This document shows, piece by piece, positions 8,667-17,785 of a stretch of DNA of 64,000 nucleotides. Each line of letters opens with the position of its first letter. The first letter of the stretch is position 1. A program made the position numbers and the translations under genes. Origin of the DNA: an uncultured Clostridia bacterium (GTDB lineage Bacteria > Bacillota > Clostridia > Christensenellales > UBA3700); the NCBI GenBank assembly GCA_948471525.1, contig CAOKSY010000002.1, forward strand, positions 62,001-126,000, read 5' to 3'. The notes beneath the pieces were generated by a model. It was given only the letters and a program-made list of their open reading frames with translations, made no database searches and was not told where the DNA came from.

Positions 8667-10847
8667 ATGGAAGAGCAGAAAATCAAATTTATAAATAAGA
8701 TCAGGGAATTTTACAGCGAATCGCATGCCGAGAAGATACTTAAGGCATACTATTTCGCAAAGACCGCGCACGACGGGCAGAAGAGACAGTCGGGCGAGGA
8801 TTATTTTGTACATCCTAACGCAGTGGCGGATATTCTGATAGATCTCGGACTCGATTGCGATACCGTCGTCGCGGCATTGTTGCACGACGTTATAGAGGAT
8901 ACCGACGTGTCTGCGGAAGACATAAGCCAGACTTTCGGATCTATCGTACTGTCTTTGGTGCAGGGGGTGACCAAACTCGGTAAATTGAATTTCAAGTCCA
9001 AACTTGAGGAGCAGGCGGAAAACCTGCGCAGAATGTTTATGGCCATGAGCAATGATATAAGGGTCATAATCATAAAGCTTGCGGATAGATTGCACAATAT
9101 GCGCACGCTGTCTTTTAAGGACGAAGATGGACAGAAGCGCGTCGCACAGGAGACTTTGGATATCTATGCGCCGATAGCGGCGAGGCTTGGTATATCGAGC
9201 GTAAAAGGCGAATTAGAGGATCTGTGTTTGAGATATCTATATCCGGATAGTTACTATTATATAGCGGAAAAGGTTGCGCAGACAAAACTGGAAAGACAGG
9301 AGATAGTAAAGCATATTTCCGACGAGTTGCACGATATGCTCGCAGAATTGGGGATAAGCGGCGAAGTAAACGGCAGACCCAAACATTTTTACAGTATTTA
9401 TAGAAAACTGAATAAGGGCAAGCCCTTCGAGCAGATATACGATCTTATCGCGTTGAGAGTTATAGTAGACAACGTCAAGGACTGCTATGCGGTGTTGGGG
9501 GCGATACATACCAAATGGAAGCCGCTTCCTGGCAGATTCAAAGACTATATTTCGGTGCCGAAAGCCAATTTGTATCAGTCGTTGCATACCACTGTATTGA
9601 CGTCTTACGGAGCGCCATTCGAGATACAGATAAGAACTTACGATATGCATAAAATAGCCGAATACGGTATCGCCGCCCATTGGAAATATAAACAAGGCTC
9701 TAGTATAGACTCGTCAAAAATCGACGACGATAAGTTGGCTTGGATAAGAAACGTGATGCAACTGCAAGAAGAGGCGAGCGATTCGCAGGAATATCTTGAT
9801 ATGCTGAAGGTTGATTTGTATTCCGACCAAGTATTCGTATTTACGCCGAAAGGCGACGTATTCAATCTGCCTAACGGTTCTACGGGCGTGGATTTTGCGT
9901 ATGCGATACATAGTAAAGTCGGAGAGCGTTGTACGGGTATAAAGGTGAATTCTCGAATAATGCCTGTGAGTACAAAGCTTAACAACGGCGACGTCGTAGA
10001 GGTAATTACCTCCAACGCGTCCAAGGGACCGTCCAGAGACTGGCTTAAGTTTGTCATAACGCCCGGGGCGAAGAGTAAGATCAGATCGTTTTTTAAGAAA
10101 GAAATGCGAGAAGAGAATGAAAAGCGCGGAAGAGAGATACTTGAAAAAGAAGCCAAACATCGCGGTTATCTTCTCAATGACTTGCTGGCGATCGAGAGCT
10201 GGGGTAAATTTATTCGTCAAAAGTACGGTTTGAATTCCTCGGAAGAGGTTCTTGCTATGGTCGGCTACGGCGAGTTGACGTCCCTGCAGGTATTGAATAA
10301 GTTGATCGAACTGTATAAAGCCGAGCATGCCCACGAAAATCAGACGTTGGACGGCTTGACAAAGAAGCCGACCGCGAGAAAACAGAGCAGCGGAGTTATT
10401 ATAAAGGGCGAGCACGGTTTAAAATATAGATTTTCACAGTGCTGTTCGCCGTTGCCGGGCGATGATATTCTCGGCTATATCTCAAGAAACGGCGGAGTCG
10501 TTATCCACAGAGTGGATTGTCCTAACTGTAAGAGTTTTGAGCCCGAGCGTATAATAGAAGCGGAATGGCCGACTTCGGGCGACGAGAAATTTATAGCCAA
10601 TCTCGTCATATCCGCATTTGACAGAACGGGGCTAATAATAGAGGTTGCTACGCTTATTACGAATATGAAAGTGGCAATGACAAGTATTTCCGCAAAGTCG
10701 GAGAAGAATAATACCGCAACTATCAAGGTTTCGGTGGAAGTCACCAATACCAATATGCTTGAGATATTGATGAATAAGATAACGCAGTCTATCAAGGGAA
10801 TTAGAGAAATAAAGAGGGCGTCGAAGAACGTGAAGAATATAGGATGA
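8667..10847 (+). CDS. relA: Bifunctional (p)ppGpp synthetase/hydrolase
   Basis: This 726-residue Rel protein makes and destroys the stringent-response alarmone. Domains in order are: HD hydrolase (residues about 20-190, with H-D-V-I-E-D-T near 73-79, so hydrolysis should be active), synthetase (about 230-350, with G-R-P-K-H-F-Y-S-I-Y), TGS (about 390-450), helical and zinc-finger region (paired Cys near 592) and an ACT domain (about 650-720). The ATG follows the recJ stop directly, with GAGGG in the recJ end as ribosome site. It overlaps dtd by four bases. The relA-dtd order is common in Firmicutes. Confidence 0.96.
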   Translation: MEEQKIKFINKIREFYSESHAEKILKAYYFAKTAHDGQKRQSGEDYFVHPNAVADILIDLGLDCDTVVAALLHDVIEDTDVSAEDISQTFGSIVLSLVQGVTKLGKLNFKSKLEEQAENLRRMFMAMSNDIRVIIIKLADRLHNMRTLSFKDEDGQKRVAQETLDIYAPIAARLGISSVKGELEDLCLRYLYPDSYYYIAEKVAQTKLERQEIVKHISDELHDMLAELGISGEVNGRPKHFYSIYRKLNKGKPFEQIYDLIALRVIVDNVKDCYAVLGAIHTKWKPLPGRFKDYISVPKANLYQSLHTTVLTSYGAPFEIQIRTYDMHKIAEYGIAAHWKYKQGSSIDSSKIDDDKLAWIRNVMQLQEEASDSQEYLDMLKVDLYSDQVFVFTPKGDVFNLPNGSTGVDFAYAIHSKVGERCTGIKVNSRIMPVSTKLNNGDVVEVITSNASKGPSRDWLKFVITPGAKSKIRSFFKKEMREENEKRGREILEKEAKHRGYLLNDLLAIESWGKFIRQKYGLNSSEEVLAMVGYGELTSLQVLNKLIELYKAEHAHENQTLDGLTKKPTARKQSSGVIIKGEHGLKYRFSQCCSPLPGDDILGYISRNGGVVIHRVDCPNCKSFEPERIIEAEWPTSGDEKFIANLVISAFDRTGLIIEVATLITNMKVAMTSISAKSEKNNTATIKVSVEVTNTNMLEILMNKITQSIKGIREIKRASKNVKNIG

Positions 10848-11281
10848 GAGCGATAGTACAGAGGGTAAATCACGCCAGATTGACCGTGGATGGCGAATTT
10901 ATTTCGCAAATAGGCGAGGGATATCTGGTTTTGGTTGGTTATACTGACGGCGACAGCGAAGAAGTCTGCCGTTATATCGTGGATAGGATCGTCGGAATGA
11001 GAATATTTAAGGACGATAATAACAAACTCAATAAGACGCTTACCGATATAGGCGGCGAGGTTATGGTAGTATCAAATTTTACGTTATACGGAAATGCGTT
11101 CAGCGGAAGACGTCCTGATTTTTCCAAATCGGCAAAATTCGACGTAGCAAAACCGCTCTATGATTTTACGGTAGCGGAATTTGAAAAAAGACTAGGCAAG
11201 GTGGCTACCGGAGTGTTTGGCGAACATATGCATATTGATATGTCGAATGACGGACCGATAACTATGATTTTGGAAAAATAG
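10844..11281 (+). CDS. dtd: D-aminoacyl-tRNA deacylase
   Basis: The 145-residue Dtd hydrolyses D-amino acids (and Gly from mischarged tRNA-Ala) from tRNA. It opens M-R-A-I-V-Q-R-V, as usual, and ends with N-D-G-P-I-T-M-I-L-E, the Gly-Pro motif (near 136-137) that reads chirality. The other active-site motif reads S-N-F-T-L-Y-G-N near residue 70, where most members have S-Q-F-T-L-Y; the Gln to Asn change is worth noting but conservative. ATG overlaps the relA stop (ATGA). Confidence 0.94.
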   Translation: MRAIVQRVNHARLTVDGEFISQIGEGYLVLVGYTDGDSEEVCRYIVDRIVGMRIFKDDNNKLNKTLTDIGGEVMVVSNFTLYGNAFSGRRPDFSKSAKFDVAKPLYDFTVAEFEKRLGKVATGVFGEHMHIDMSNDGPITMILEK

Positions 11282-11289
11282 AGGAAAAT

Positions 11290-11901
11290 ATGAAGATAGA
11301 GACGTTTGTATTGGGATTGTTGAGTAATAATACGTATTTGGCGATCAACGAAGCGAGGAAAACTTGTTTTTTGGTCGATCCGTCTACGCCAAGCGAGAAG
11401 GTTGCGGATTATATAATGGAAAGATCGCTCAAACTGGAGGCGATATTGCTTACGCACGGACATTTTGACCATATAGGCGGAGTTAATTATTTCAAACAAA
11501 AATTTGGCGCAAAAGTATATATGCACGCTGACGATATCGAGTTTATCGACAATCCTTTAAAAATCGGCAGGAAGTTTGATAAATTCGAAGTTGACTGTAT
11601 TATCGACGGCGATTGCGAAATTGAATTGTGCGGTCAAAATTTGCGCGTTGTAACTACACCCGGACATTCAAAAGGCGGAATATGTTATATTATGGAAGAT
11701 GTGATATTCTGCGGCGATACCATATTCAGAGAGAGTTATGGCCGTACTGATTTGCGAGGCGGGGATATAAACGAGCTGGCAGAATCCATTAATAAAATTT
11801 TGTCTTTGAACGGAAATTATATTTTACTTAGCGGACACGGACAAGCAACGACATCCGACTTTGAAAGATCCAACAATCCAATATTCGGAGACGCGTATTG
11901 A
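11290..11901 (+). CDS. Metallo-beta-lactamase fold hydrolase (glyoxalase II-like)
   Basis: A 203-residue MBL-fold enzyme with the metal motif T-H-G-H-F-D-H-I-G-G near residues 55-64, a second histidine in T-P-G-H-S-K-G near 124, an aspartate in F-C-G-D-T near 141, and a final S-G-H-G near 182. This is the compact YqgX/glyoxalase II-like type that usually cleaves thioesters. A matching MBL gene is common beside relA-dtd in Clostridia. GAGGAAA lies six bases before the ATG. Its stop overlaps the next start. The natural substrate is unknown. Confidence 0.88.
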   Translation: MKIETFVLGLLSNNTYLAINEARKTCFLVDPSTPSEKVADYIMERSLKLEAILLTHGHFDHIGGVNYFKQKFGAKVYMHADDIEFIDNPLKIGRKFDKFEVDCIIDGDCEIELCGQNLRVVTTPGHSKGGICYIMEDVIFCGDTIFRESYGRTDLRGGDINELAESINKILSLNGNYILLSGHGQATTSDFERSNNPIFGDAY

Positions 11902-13361
11902 TGGAAGTTAAAGTTAAGTTTAGTTCCAATGCTTTAGAATTTGAAAACGACTATATGGATATAGTCAGGGCGTTCGATCCTTATCTAAAGGAAGATGAGG
12001 ACGGAGAGTTGCTCTCGCTTACGCTAACAAAGATAGACGAATTAAATTATATATGCAAGATCGGTTGTGCGGGAAAAAATTTTGAAAAGACGGTGAGTAT
12101 TGATAAAAGATTTTTGGAAAAAGAAGAATCCGAATTCTATGCGGTCAAATACAAGGCTCAAGTCAAGAGGCTGAGCAAAGTTGCGTTGTATGAATTTTTG
12201 ACGCAAATAACAGGGATAAATTTACCTTATGGGTCGTTGACTGGGATAAGACCTACGAAATTATATCGTGAAGTCGCCTATAAGGGAATAGATGCGCACG
12301 ATTATTTTGTAAATACGCTTAAAGTCTCTGTAGAGAAAACTGATCTTATAAAAAGTATTGTTGAGAATCAAGGAAGTTTTTGCAACGTGACGTCCGATGA
12401 GATCGACGTGTTTGTGAATATTCCTATTTGCGTAACCAGATGCGTGTACTGTTCTTTCATTTCCGCTCAACTGGATAAAGTAAAGAAATTGATAGCGCCG
12501 TATTGCGATCTTTTGGTAAAAGAATTGGAGTGTACTGCAAAAATAACCAAAGACCGAGGACTTAAGGTAAGATCGGTATATATCGGTGGCGGAACGCCGA
12601 CGTCGTTGGATGATATAAATTTTGAAAGGGTGATAAAAATGGCTAGCGTATTTGATTGCGCCGAATTTACGGTAGAGGCGGGCAGACCCGATACTATCAC
12701 TAGATCCAAACTTGATATAATGAAAAAGTACGGCGTTACCCGCATTTCGGTCAATCCGCAGACGTTTAATCAAAAGACGTTGGATCTAATAGGCAGAAGC
12801 CATAGTGTGGAAGATGTATACGACGTATATAAGATAGCCAGAGAATACGGATTCGATATAAATATGGATTTGATAGCTATGCTGCCCGAAGAAAGCGTGG
12901 AAGATTTTAAAAATTCCGTCGACAGAGCAATAGAATTGGATCCTGAAAATATAACGGTACATACGTTGGCGCTCAAGAAAGGCTCGGCATTGAAAGTCGA
13001 CGGATATCAGAGCGGCGCGCGAGAAAACGCCGAGGCTATGGTCGATTATGCTTTCGAATCGTTAAAAAAAGCGGGATATTCTCCTTATTATATGTACAAG
13101 CAAAAGTATATGTCCGGTAATCTGGAGAACGTCGGATATTGCAAGACCGGCAAGCAATGTGTATACAATATCGACATAATGGAAGAGATATCCGGTATAA
13201 TTGCCAACGGGGCAGGGGGAATATCTAAGCGTATTTTCGGCAACGGAAGACTGGAAAGACTCGCCGATCCAAAAGGTATCGAGGTGTATATTCAGCGCGA
13301 AGATAAAATTCTTAACGATAAAATACGTTTTTTTGAACAATGTTCAGACGATTCGCAATAA
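11901..13361 (+). CDS. hemZ: Coproporphyrinogen III dehydrogenase-like radical SAM protein HemZ
   Basis: A 486-residue radical SAM enzyme of the HemZ class. The 4Fe-4S motif is C-V-T-R-C-V-Y-C-S-F near residues 176-185, after a roughly 170-residue N-terminal domain that is specific to HemZ. G-G-G-T-P-T-S and the later N-P-Q-T segment match HemN/HemZ enzymes. Many Clostridia carry this gene after dtd and the MBL gene without a full heme pathway, so its real substrate is uncertain. ATG at 11901 overlaps the previous stop (TGATG); a TTG one codon upstream is less likely. Confidence 0.9.
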   Translation: MEVKVKFSSNALEFENDYMDIVRAFDPYLKEDEDGELLSLTLTKIDELNYICKIGCAGKNFEKTVSIDKRFLEKEESEFYAVKYKAQVKRLSKVALYEFLTQITGINLPYGSLTGIRPTKLYREVAYKGIDAHDYFVNTLKVSVEKTDLIKSIVENQGSFCNVTSDEIDVFVNIPICVTRCVYCSFISAQLDKVKKLIAPYCDLLVKELECTAKITKDRGLKVRSVYIGGGTPTSLDDINFERVIKMASVFDCAEFTVEAGRPDTITRSKLDIMKKYGVTRISVNPQTFNQKTLDLIGRSHSVEDVYDVYKIAREYGFDINMDLIAMLPEESVEDFKNSVDRAIELDPENITVHTLALKKGSALKVDGYQSGARENAEAMVDYAFESLKKAGYSPYYMYKQKYMSGNLENVGYCKTGKQCVYNIDIMEEISGIIANGAGGISKRIFGNGRLERLADPKGIEVYIQREDKILNDKIRFFEQCSDDSQ

Positions 13362-13400
13362 AGTCTAAATTCTGTAAATCAAATAGAAGAACAATGTTCA
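13334..13400. repeat. Pair of identical palindromic sites at the end of hemZ
   Basis: GAACAATGTTCA occurs at 13335-13346 and again at 13389-13400, 54 bp apart. The core GAACAATGTTC is a perfect odd palindrome; the first copy extends to TGAACAATGTTCA. One copy lies in the hemZ end and the other just after it, so the pair could be an operator for what follows. No regulator is identified. Confidence 0.5.
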
Positions 13401-13598
13401 AATATGTCGATTTTCGACGAAACTTTGTATTGATAAGGTGCGAGGCGAAATAAAAGCGACAATTTTATCATAAAATGCTTGCGCCCTACGGCAAATTATG
13501 GTAATCTATATGTACACTAACATAGCTAGGTTATGCAACGACTCCGATGTATTACTTGGCTATCGCTAAATTAATTTTCCACAGAAGGAGGCTAAAAA
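13401..13598 (+). other. Leader region of rpsO
   Basis: About 200 noncoding bases before rpsO. A TAAAAT -10-like hexamer sits at 13471-13476 but no good -35 was found. Between 13480 and 13580 there are short self-complementary segments (for example CATA / TATG around 13520). S15 often represses its own mRNA through a leader structure, so such a site may exist here, but no known S15 motif could be matched by eye. Confidence 0.35.
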
Positions 13599-13877
13599 AT
13601 GGAAATTATCAACGTAAAAGAAATGACGAAGCAGGAAGTTATCAATGCATTTGCAAAGCGCGAGGGCGATACGGGATCTCCCGAAGTGCAGATAGCTCTT
13701 CTTACTCAAAGGATTCTTCAGCTTAACGATCACTTCGCAGAGCACAAAAACGACTTCCATTCGAGAAGAGGACTTTTGCAGATGGTCGGTAAAAGAAGAA
13801 GCATGCTGAAGTATCTCAAGGATACGGACATAGAGCGTTACCGTGAATTGATAGCAAAACTCGGCATCAGAAAGTAA
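13599..13877 (+). CDS. rpsO: 30S ribosomal protein S15
   Basis: S15 binds helices 20-22 of 16S rRNA as an early assembly protein. The 92-residue product contains the conserved [10 protein letters not shown] segment and the H-x7-H-S-R-R-G-L block near residues 50-60. It has seven extra N-terminal residues before the usual M-T-K start; AGGAGGC at 13585-13591 favours the ATG at 13599. rpsO then pnp is the standard order. Confidence 0.97.
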   Translation: MEIINVKEMTKQEVINAFAKREGDTGSPEVQIALLTQRILQLNDHFAEHKNDFHSRRGLLQMVGKRRSMLKYLKDTDIERYRELIAKLGIRK

Positions 13878-13884
13878 AAAATTC

Positions 13885-13912
13885 GGGGCGTCATTCGACA
13901 CCCCATTTTTTT
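13885..13912 (+). terminator. Rho-independent terminator between rpsO and pnp
   Basis: GGGGCGTC / GACACCCC stem (one mismatch) with an ATTC loop, followed by A and seven T. Partial read-through into pnp is usual at this position in other bacteria. Confidence 0.85.
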
Positions 13913-13954
13913 ATGCAACGACGATTAAATTACTAATTATTGGAGGTTAGTTTG

Positions 13955-16039
13955 ATGATAGAAAGAAAAATTTTCACGACGACGATAGGCGGTAGAGAGG
14001 TCAGCATAGAGGCCGGCGCTTATTGCGGACTCAGTAACGGCAGCTGTATCGTAAGATGCGGCGACACGGCTGTAATGGTCAACGTTACTATGGCAAAAAC
14101 TCCCAGAGACGGTATAGACTTTTTCCCTCTCGGAGTAGATTATGAAGAAAAGATGTATTCGGTAGGAAAGATACCGGGGGGATTCAAAAAGCGCGAAGGA
14201 CGCGCCAGCGACAAAGCTATATTGACGTCGAGACTTATCGACAGACCGCTTCGTCCGCTTTTCCCCAAGGGATTTTTCAATGACGTCGCGGTAGTCGCTA
14301 CGGCTCTGTCGGTAGATCCCAACATTCCGCCGGAAGTATACGCTATGATAGGAAGCTCGGTATCTCTCAGCATATCCGATATTCCGTTTGCAGGACCGAC
14401 CGGATCGGTAATAGTCGGCTACGTAGACGGCGAGTACGTGATCAATCCCGATACGGAGCAGAGAGAAAAGTCCAAGCTTCATCTTTCGCTCAGCGGCACC
14501 AAGGAAGCTATCCTTATGGTTGAGGCTGGCGCAAATGAACTTACCGAAGACGAAATGATCGGCGCTATACTTTTCGGACACGAAGAGATAAAGAAGATCG
14601 TTGCGTTTATTGAAGACATACAGGCTCAGATCGGCAAAGAGAAACTTGTGCCCGAGCTTTATCATCCGCAAGCTGATATCGAAGCGGCTGTCAAGGAATA
14701 TGCGGACAAGAAAATGGACGACGTACTCGACAACTTCAACAGACAGGACAGAGATAAGGCTGAAGACGCTCTCGACGCGGACGTATTTGCTCATTTTGCA
14801 GAACAGTTCCCCGACGGCAAGAAGGATATAGCAGAGACTTTGTACGCTATGAAGAAAGCGAAAGTAAGAGCAAAGATCTTGGATAAGGGCATCAGACCCG
14901 ACGGAAGAAGTCTCGAAGAGATCAGACCTATCTGGTGCGAGCACGGCATTTTGCCGAGAGTTCACGGCAGCGGCGTATTTACAAGAGGACAGACGCAGGT
15001 AATGACGATCTGTACTCTCGGAAGCCTTTCCGAAGTTCAGAAACTCGAGGGTCTCGACGACGAGGTATGCAAGAGATATATACATCATTACAATATGCCC
15101 CCGTACAGCACAGGCGAGGCAAAGCCGCTTAAGAGTCCTGGCAGAAGAGAGATCGGACACGGCGCTTTGGCAGAAAGAGCTCTCGAGCCGATGCTTCCTT
15201 CGGTAGAATCCTTCCCGTACGCTATACGTACAGTCAGCGAGGTTATTTCTTCCAACGGTTCTACGTCTCAGGCTTCCGTATGCGGATCTACGTTGGCTCT
15301 TATGGACGCAGGCGTACCTATCAAAAAGCCGGTAGCCGGCGTGGCTATGGGACTTATCAGCAACGAGGACAAGTCTAAGATCTCCGTGCTTACGGATATT
15401 CAAGGTCTTGAAGATTTCTTCGGCGATATGGACTTTAAGGTGGCAGGTACCGTCGACGGTATCACCGCTATACAAATGGATATAAAGATAAAGGGCATAA
15501 ACGAAGAGATTTTGAGAAAAGCTCTCGCGCAAGCTAAGAAAGGCAGACTGTTTATTTTGGACAAGATGCTCGAAGTATTGCCCGAGACAAAAACGTCTCT
15601 TTCCAAGTATGCTCCCAAGATCGTATCGTTCAGTATCGATCCCAATAAGATTAAGGACGTTATCGGCAGCGGCGGTAAAGTTATCAATAAGATCATCGAC
15701 GAGACAGGTGTCAAGATCGATATCGACGACTACGGCAACGTGCTTGTATCCGGCGTAGACGAAGAGATGAACGCAAAGGCGAAAAAGATCATCGACTTGA
15801 TCGTCAACGATCCCGAAGTCGGCGAAGAGTTTGAGGGTACGGTCGTAAGAATTATGAATTTCGGCGCATTCGTTGAGATTGCTCCCGGTAAGGATGCGAT
15901 GATCCATATATCCAAACTTAAGAAAGAGAGAGTGGAGAAGGTAGAAGACGTAGTCAATATCGGAGATAAAGTAAAAGTCAAAGTAACCGATATCACCGAT
16001 AAAGGAGTGGCGCTGAGACTTTTGGAAGTCTTGAAATAA
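13955..16039 (+). CDS. pnp: Polyribonucleotide nucleotidyltransferase (PNPase)
   Basis: PNPase (694 aa) degrades RNA 3' to 5' by phosphorolysis and can add tails. It has two RNase PH domains (about 10-230 and 310-540) around a helical linker, a KH domain (G-S-G-G-K-V-I-N-K-I near 570) and an S1 domain (F-E-G-T-V-V-R-I-M-N-F-G-A-F near 630). Catalytic-core features such as F-F-P-L and the D-R-P-L-R-P-L-F motif are present. The upstream TTG at 13940 is rejected because GGAGG at 13942-13946 is spaced eight bases from ATG 13955. Confidence 0.97.
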   Translation: MIERKIFTTTIGGREVSIEAGAYCGLSNGSCIVRCGDTAVMVNVTMAKTPRDGIDFFPLGVDYEEKMYSVGKIPGGFKKREGRASDKAILTSRLIDRPLRPLFPKGFFNDVAVVATALSVDPNIPPEVYAMIGSSVSLSISDIPFAGPTGSVIVGYVDGEYVINPDTEQREKSKLHLSLSGTKEAILMVEAGANELTEDEMIGAILFGHEEIKKIVAFIEDIQAQIGKEKLVPELYHPQADIEAAVKEYADKKMDDVLDNFNRQDRDKAEDALDADVFAHFAEQFPDGKKDIAETLYAMKKAKVRAKILDKGIRPDGRSLEEIRPIWCEHGILPRVHGSGVFTRGQTQVMTICTLGSLSEVQKLEGLDDEVCKRYIHHYNMPPYSTGEAKPLKSPGRREIGHGALAERALEPMLPSVESFPYAIRTVSEVISSNGSTSQASVCGSTLALMDAGVPIKKPVAGVAMGLISNEDKSKISVLTDIQGLEDFFGDMDFKVAGTVDGITAIQMDIKIKGINEEILRKALAQAKKGRLFILDKMLEVLPETKTSLSKYAPKIVSFSIDPNKIKDVIGSGGKVINKIIDETGVKIDIDDYGNVLVSGVDEEMNAKAKKIIDLIVNDPEVGEEFEGTVVRIMNFGAFVEIAPGKDAMIHISKLKKERVEKVEDVVNIGDKVKVKVTDITDKGVALRLLEVLK

Positions 16040-16051
16040 GTCAAATCGATA

Positions 16052-16077
16052 GAGAAGCAGTCGAAAGATTGCTTCTC
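16052..16077 (+). terminator. Hairpin after pnp
   Basis: An 11-bp stem (GAGAAGCAGTC / GATTGCTTCTC, one G-U pair) with a GAAA loop. There is no strong T run, so termination may be weak. Confidence 0.5.
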
Positions 16078-16109
16078 ATTGTAATAAAAATAGATTTCGG
16101 AGAAGTAAA

Positions 16110-16844
16110 ATGTTTTTTGAAGATGAAGAATTTGAGAAAGAAAAAATAGACGAGAACGTTGAGCCTGGAAAAAAATTAACTCTTCTCAATAATTCTTGGA
16201 GTATTTCTAACGGTGTACTGGAGGAATGCAAAATTGTCGACGGAGAAGACGTGGTAAACGTGCCTGACGGAGTAGAGGAATTGGGAATACTTTCTATGGG
16301 CGTATTGTGCAGAGCAAAAGAGGTAAATCTGCCTAAGTCTGTGAAAAAACTGGATGAATATGCTATGTTTATGTTTGAATTGGAAAAATTGAACATAGAA
16401 AACAAAGATATTTATATTACAAGCGGATCGATCGCATGCAGCAGAAAATTAAAAGACGTGTATATTGCAGGCGAAAAACAGGAAATCATATATTCCAAGC
16501 GAGAAGATGACGACGGTATTGCTTTGGAAAAATATTTTAGAGACGATACCGAGGTAATAGTAGAAGAGGGCGTTGCTGAGATATGTACGGCAGTTTTTGA
16601 GGATAGGCAAGATATTACGGACGTATATCTGCCGGATTCCGTGTTGGAGATAGGAGTAGACTCTTTTAGCGGCTGTACGGGAATAAAAGAACTGAAGATC
16701 CCTAAGAACACGGAGTGGTTAAGCATTTCGGTATTTGGCGGATGGAAAAAAGATCAGACGATTTATGTTCCGTTTAGATTCAAAAAATTCAGATTATTCC
16801 AAAAATGGCGCAAAGGCTGCAAGGCGAAGATAGTTTATTATTGA
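16110..16844 (+). CDS. BspA-type leucine-rich repeat protein, cytoplasmic
   Basis: A 244-residue protein without signal peptide. An acidic lead (residues 1-20) is followed by LRR_5 (BspA/Treponema pallidum) repeats: V-P-D-G-V-E-E-L near 50, L-P-K-S-V-K-K-L near 72, V-Y-L-P-D-S-V-L-E-I near 175 and L-K-I-P-K-N near 196. The last 30 residues are basic and aromatic. Such repeats normally mediate protein contacts; no partner is evident. GGAG at about 16099 marks the start. It interrupts the otherwise Bacillus-like order rpsO-pnp-ylxY-mlpA, so it is probably a later insertion. Function unknown. Confidence 0.75.
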   Translation: MFFEDEEFEKEKIDENVEPGKKLTLLNNSWSISNGVLEECKIVDGEDVVNVPDGVEELGILSMGVLCRAKEVNLPKSVKKLDEYAMFMFELEKLNIENKDIYITSGSIACSRKLKDVYIAGEKQEIIYSKREDDDGIALEKYFRDDTEVIVEEGVAEICTAVFEDRQDITDVYLPDSVLEIGVDSFSGCTGIKELKIPKNTEWLSISVFGGWKKDQTIYVPFRFKKFRLFQKWRKGCKAKIVYY

Positions 16845-16920
16845 TTGTCGGACTTATAAGAACGCGTACAAACTAGTATAATGCGCTTCTTTCTTGCATA
16901 TCTTTTTTTGAGGTGTGTAT

Positions 16921-17643
16921 ATGAAAAAGAAGTGGAGAATCACAAGCGCTATAACAAATACTATAATAATCGTAATGCTTATCAGTCTTACCGTCGTGAG
17001 TTTCGGCGGTCAATACTCTTCGTTTGTGTCTTTGGGCGCAAACGACAGACCGTATTATAAGGGCAATACTGCAAGAGGCGAAGTCGCTCTTATGATCAAC
17101 GTCTATTGGGGTACCGAGTATCTCGACGATATGCTCAAGGTGTTGGAAAATCATAATGCTAAAGCTACGTTTTTTGTCGGAGGCAGTTGGGCGAGTAAAA
17201 ACAGCGAATATCTCAATAAAATGATAAGCGCAGGCCATGAAATCGGAAATCACGGCTATTTCCACAAGGATCACGCAAAACTCAATTATGCGCAAAACGA
17301 GAGCGAAATAAAGTCGAACAACGTACTTGTCAACGGCTTGACAGGCTATAAGATGACGCTGTTTGCGCCGCCTTCGGGAAGTTTTAACGACACAACGCTA
17401 AAAGTCGCGGCAGATCTCGGCATGCAAACCATTATGTGGAGCAGAGATACGATAGACTGGCGAGATAAAGACAGCTCGATAGTTTTCAGTCGCGCTACCA
17501 ATAAAGTAGCGGCGGGCGATATGATACTCATGCATCCGACGGCGCATACTTTGGCGGCTTTGGGCGAGATATTGACGTTTTATGAAAACAATTCGCTTAC
17601 GCCTGTTACCGTATCGCAGATAATCAAACAAGAGATTATTTAA
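16921..17643 (+). CDS. ylxY: YlxY-like polysaccharide deacetylase family protein (sporulation-associated)
   Basis: A 240-residue protein with one N-terminal membrane anchor (about residues 8-28) and a NodB-type domain. The segment K-A-T-F-F-V-G-G-S-W near 80 and G-H-E-I-G-N-H-G near 105 match polysaccharide deacetylases. The first catalytic motif T-F-D-D-G is replaced by M-I-N-V-Y-W-G near 56, as I recall for Bacillus YlxY, so normal metal-dependent deacetylase activity is doubtful. The position after pnp and before an M16 peptidase is the Bacillus ylxY position. YlxY-type proteins track with endospore formation. TGAGGTG precedes the ATG. Confidence 0.85.
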   Translation: MKKKWRITSAITNTIIIVMLISLTVVSFGGQYSSFVSLGANDRPYYKGNTARGEVALMINVYWGTEYLDDMLKVLENHNAKATFFVGGSWASKNSEYLNKMISAGHEIGNHGYFHKDHAKLNYAQNESEIKSNNVLVNGLTGYKMTLFAPPSGSFNDTTLKVAADLGMQTIMWSRDTIDWRDKDSSIVFSRATNKVAAGDMILMHPTAHTLAALGEILTFYENNSLTPVTVSQIIKQEII

Positions 17644-17721
17644 TACAATCATAGAATCGATTGTCGACAAAAGTCGGCAATTAATTTTTATCACCTTGTG
17701 TGCGGCAATGTATTAATATAC

Positions 17722-17750
17722 TTTACTATTGTGAATAATTAAACTATAAT
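17722..17750 (+). promoter_or_regulatory. Putative sigma-A promoter of the M16 peptidase gene
   Basis: TTTACT (17722-17727), 17-bp spacer and TATAAT (17745-17750), 35 bp before the gene. Confidence 0.65.
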
Positions 17751-17785
17751 ATTTGTAGTCTTAAATTAAAGAAAGAGAGGTATAA

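Noticed and set aside
13335..13346. LexA/SOS box
   Set aside because: The half-sites are separated by three bases instead of the four of the Gram-positive consensus, and neither hemZ nor rpsO is a typical SOS gene.
13937..15907. 656-codon open frame on the minus strand opposite pnp
   Set aside because: It mirrors the pnp reading frame, has no start signal, and its composition (many Tyr, Arg, Ser, His) is typical of an antisense shadow.
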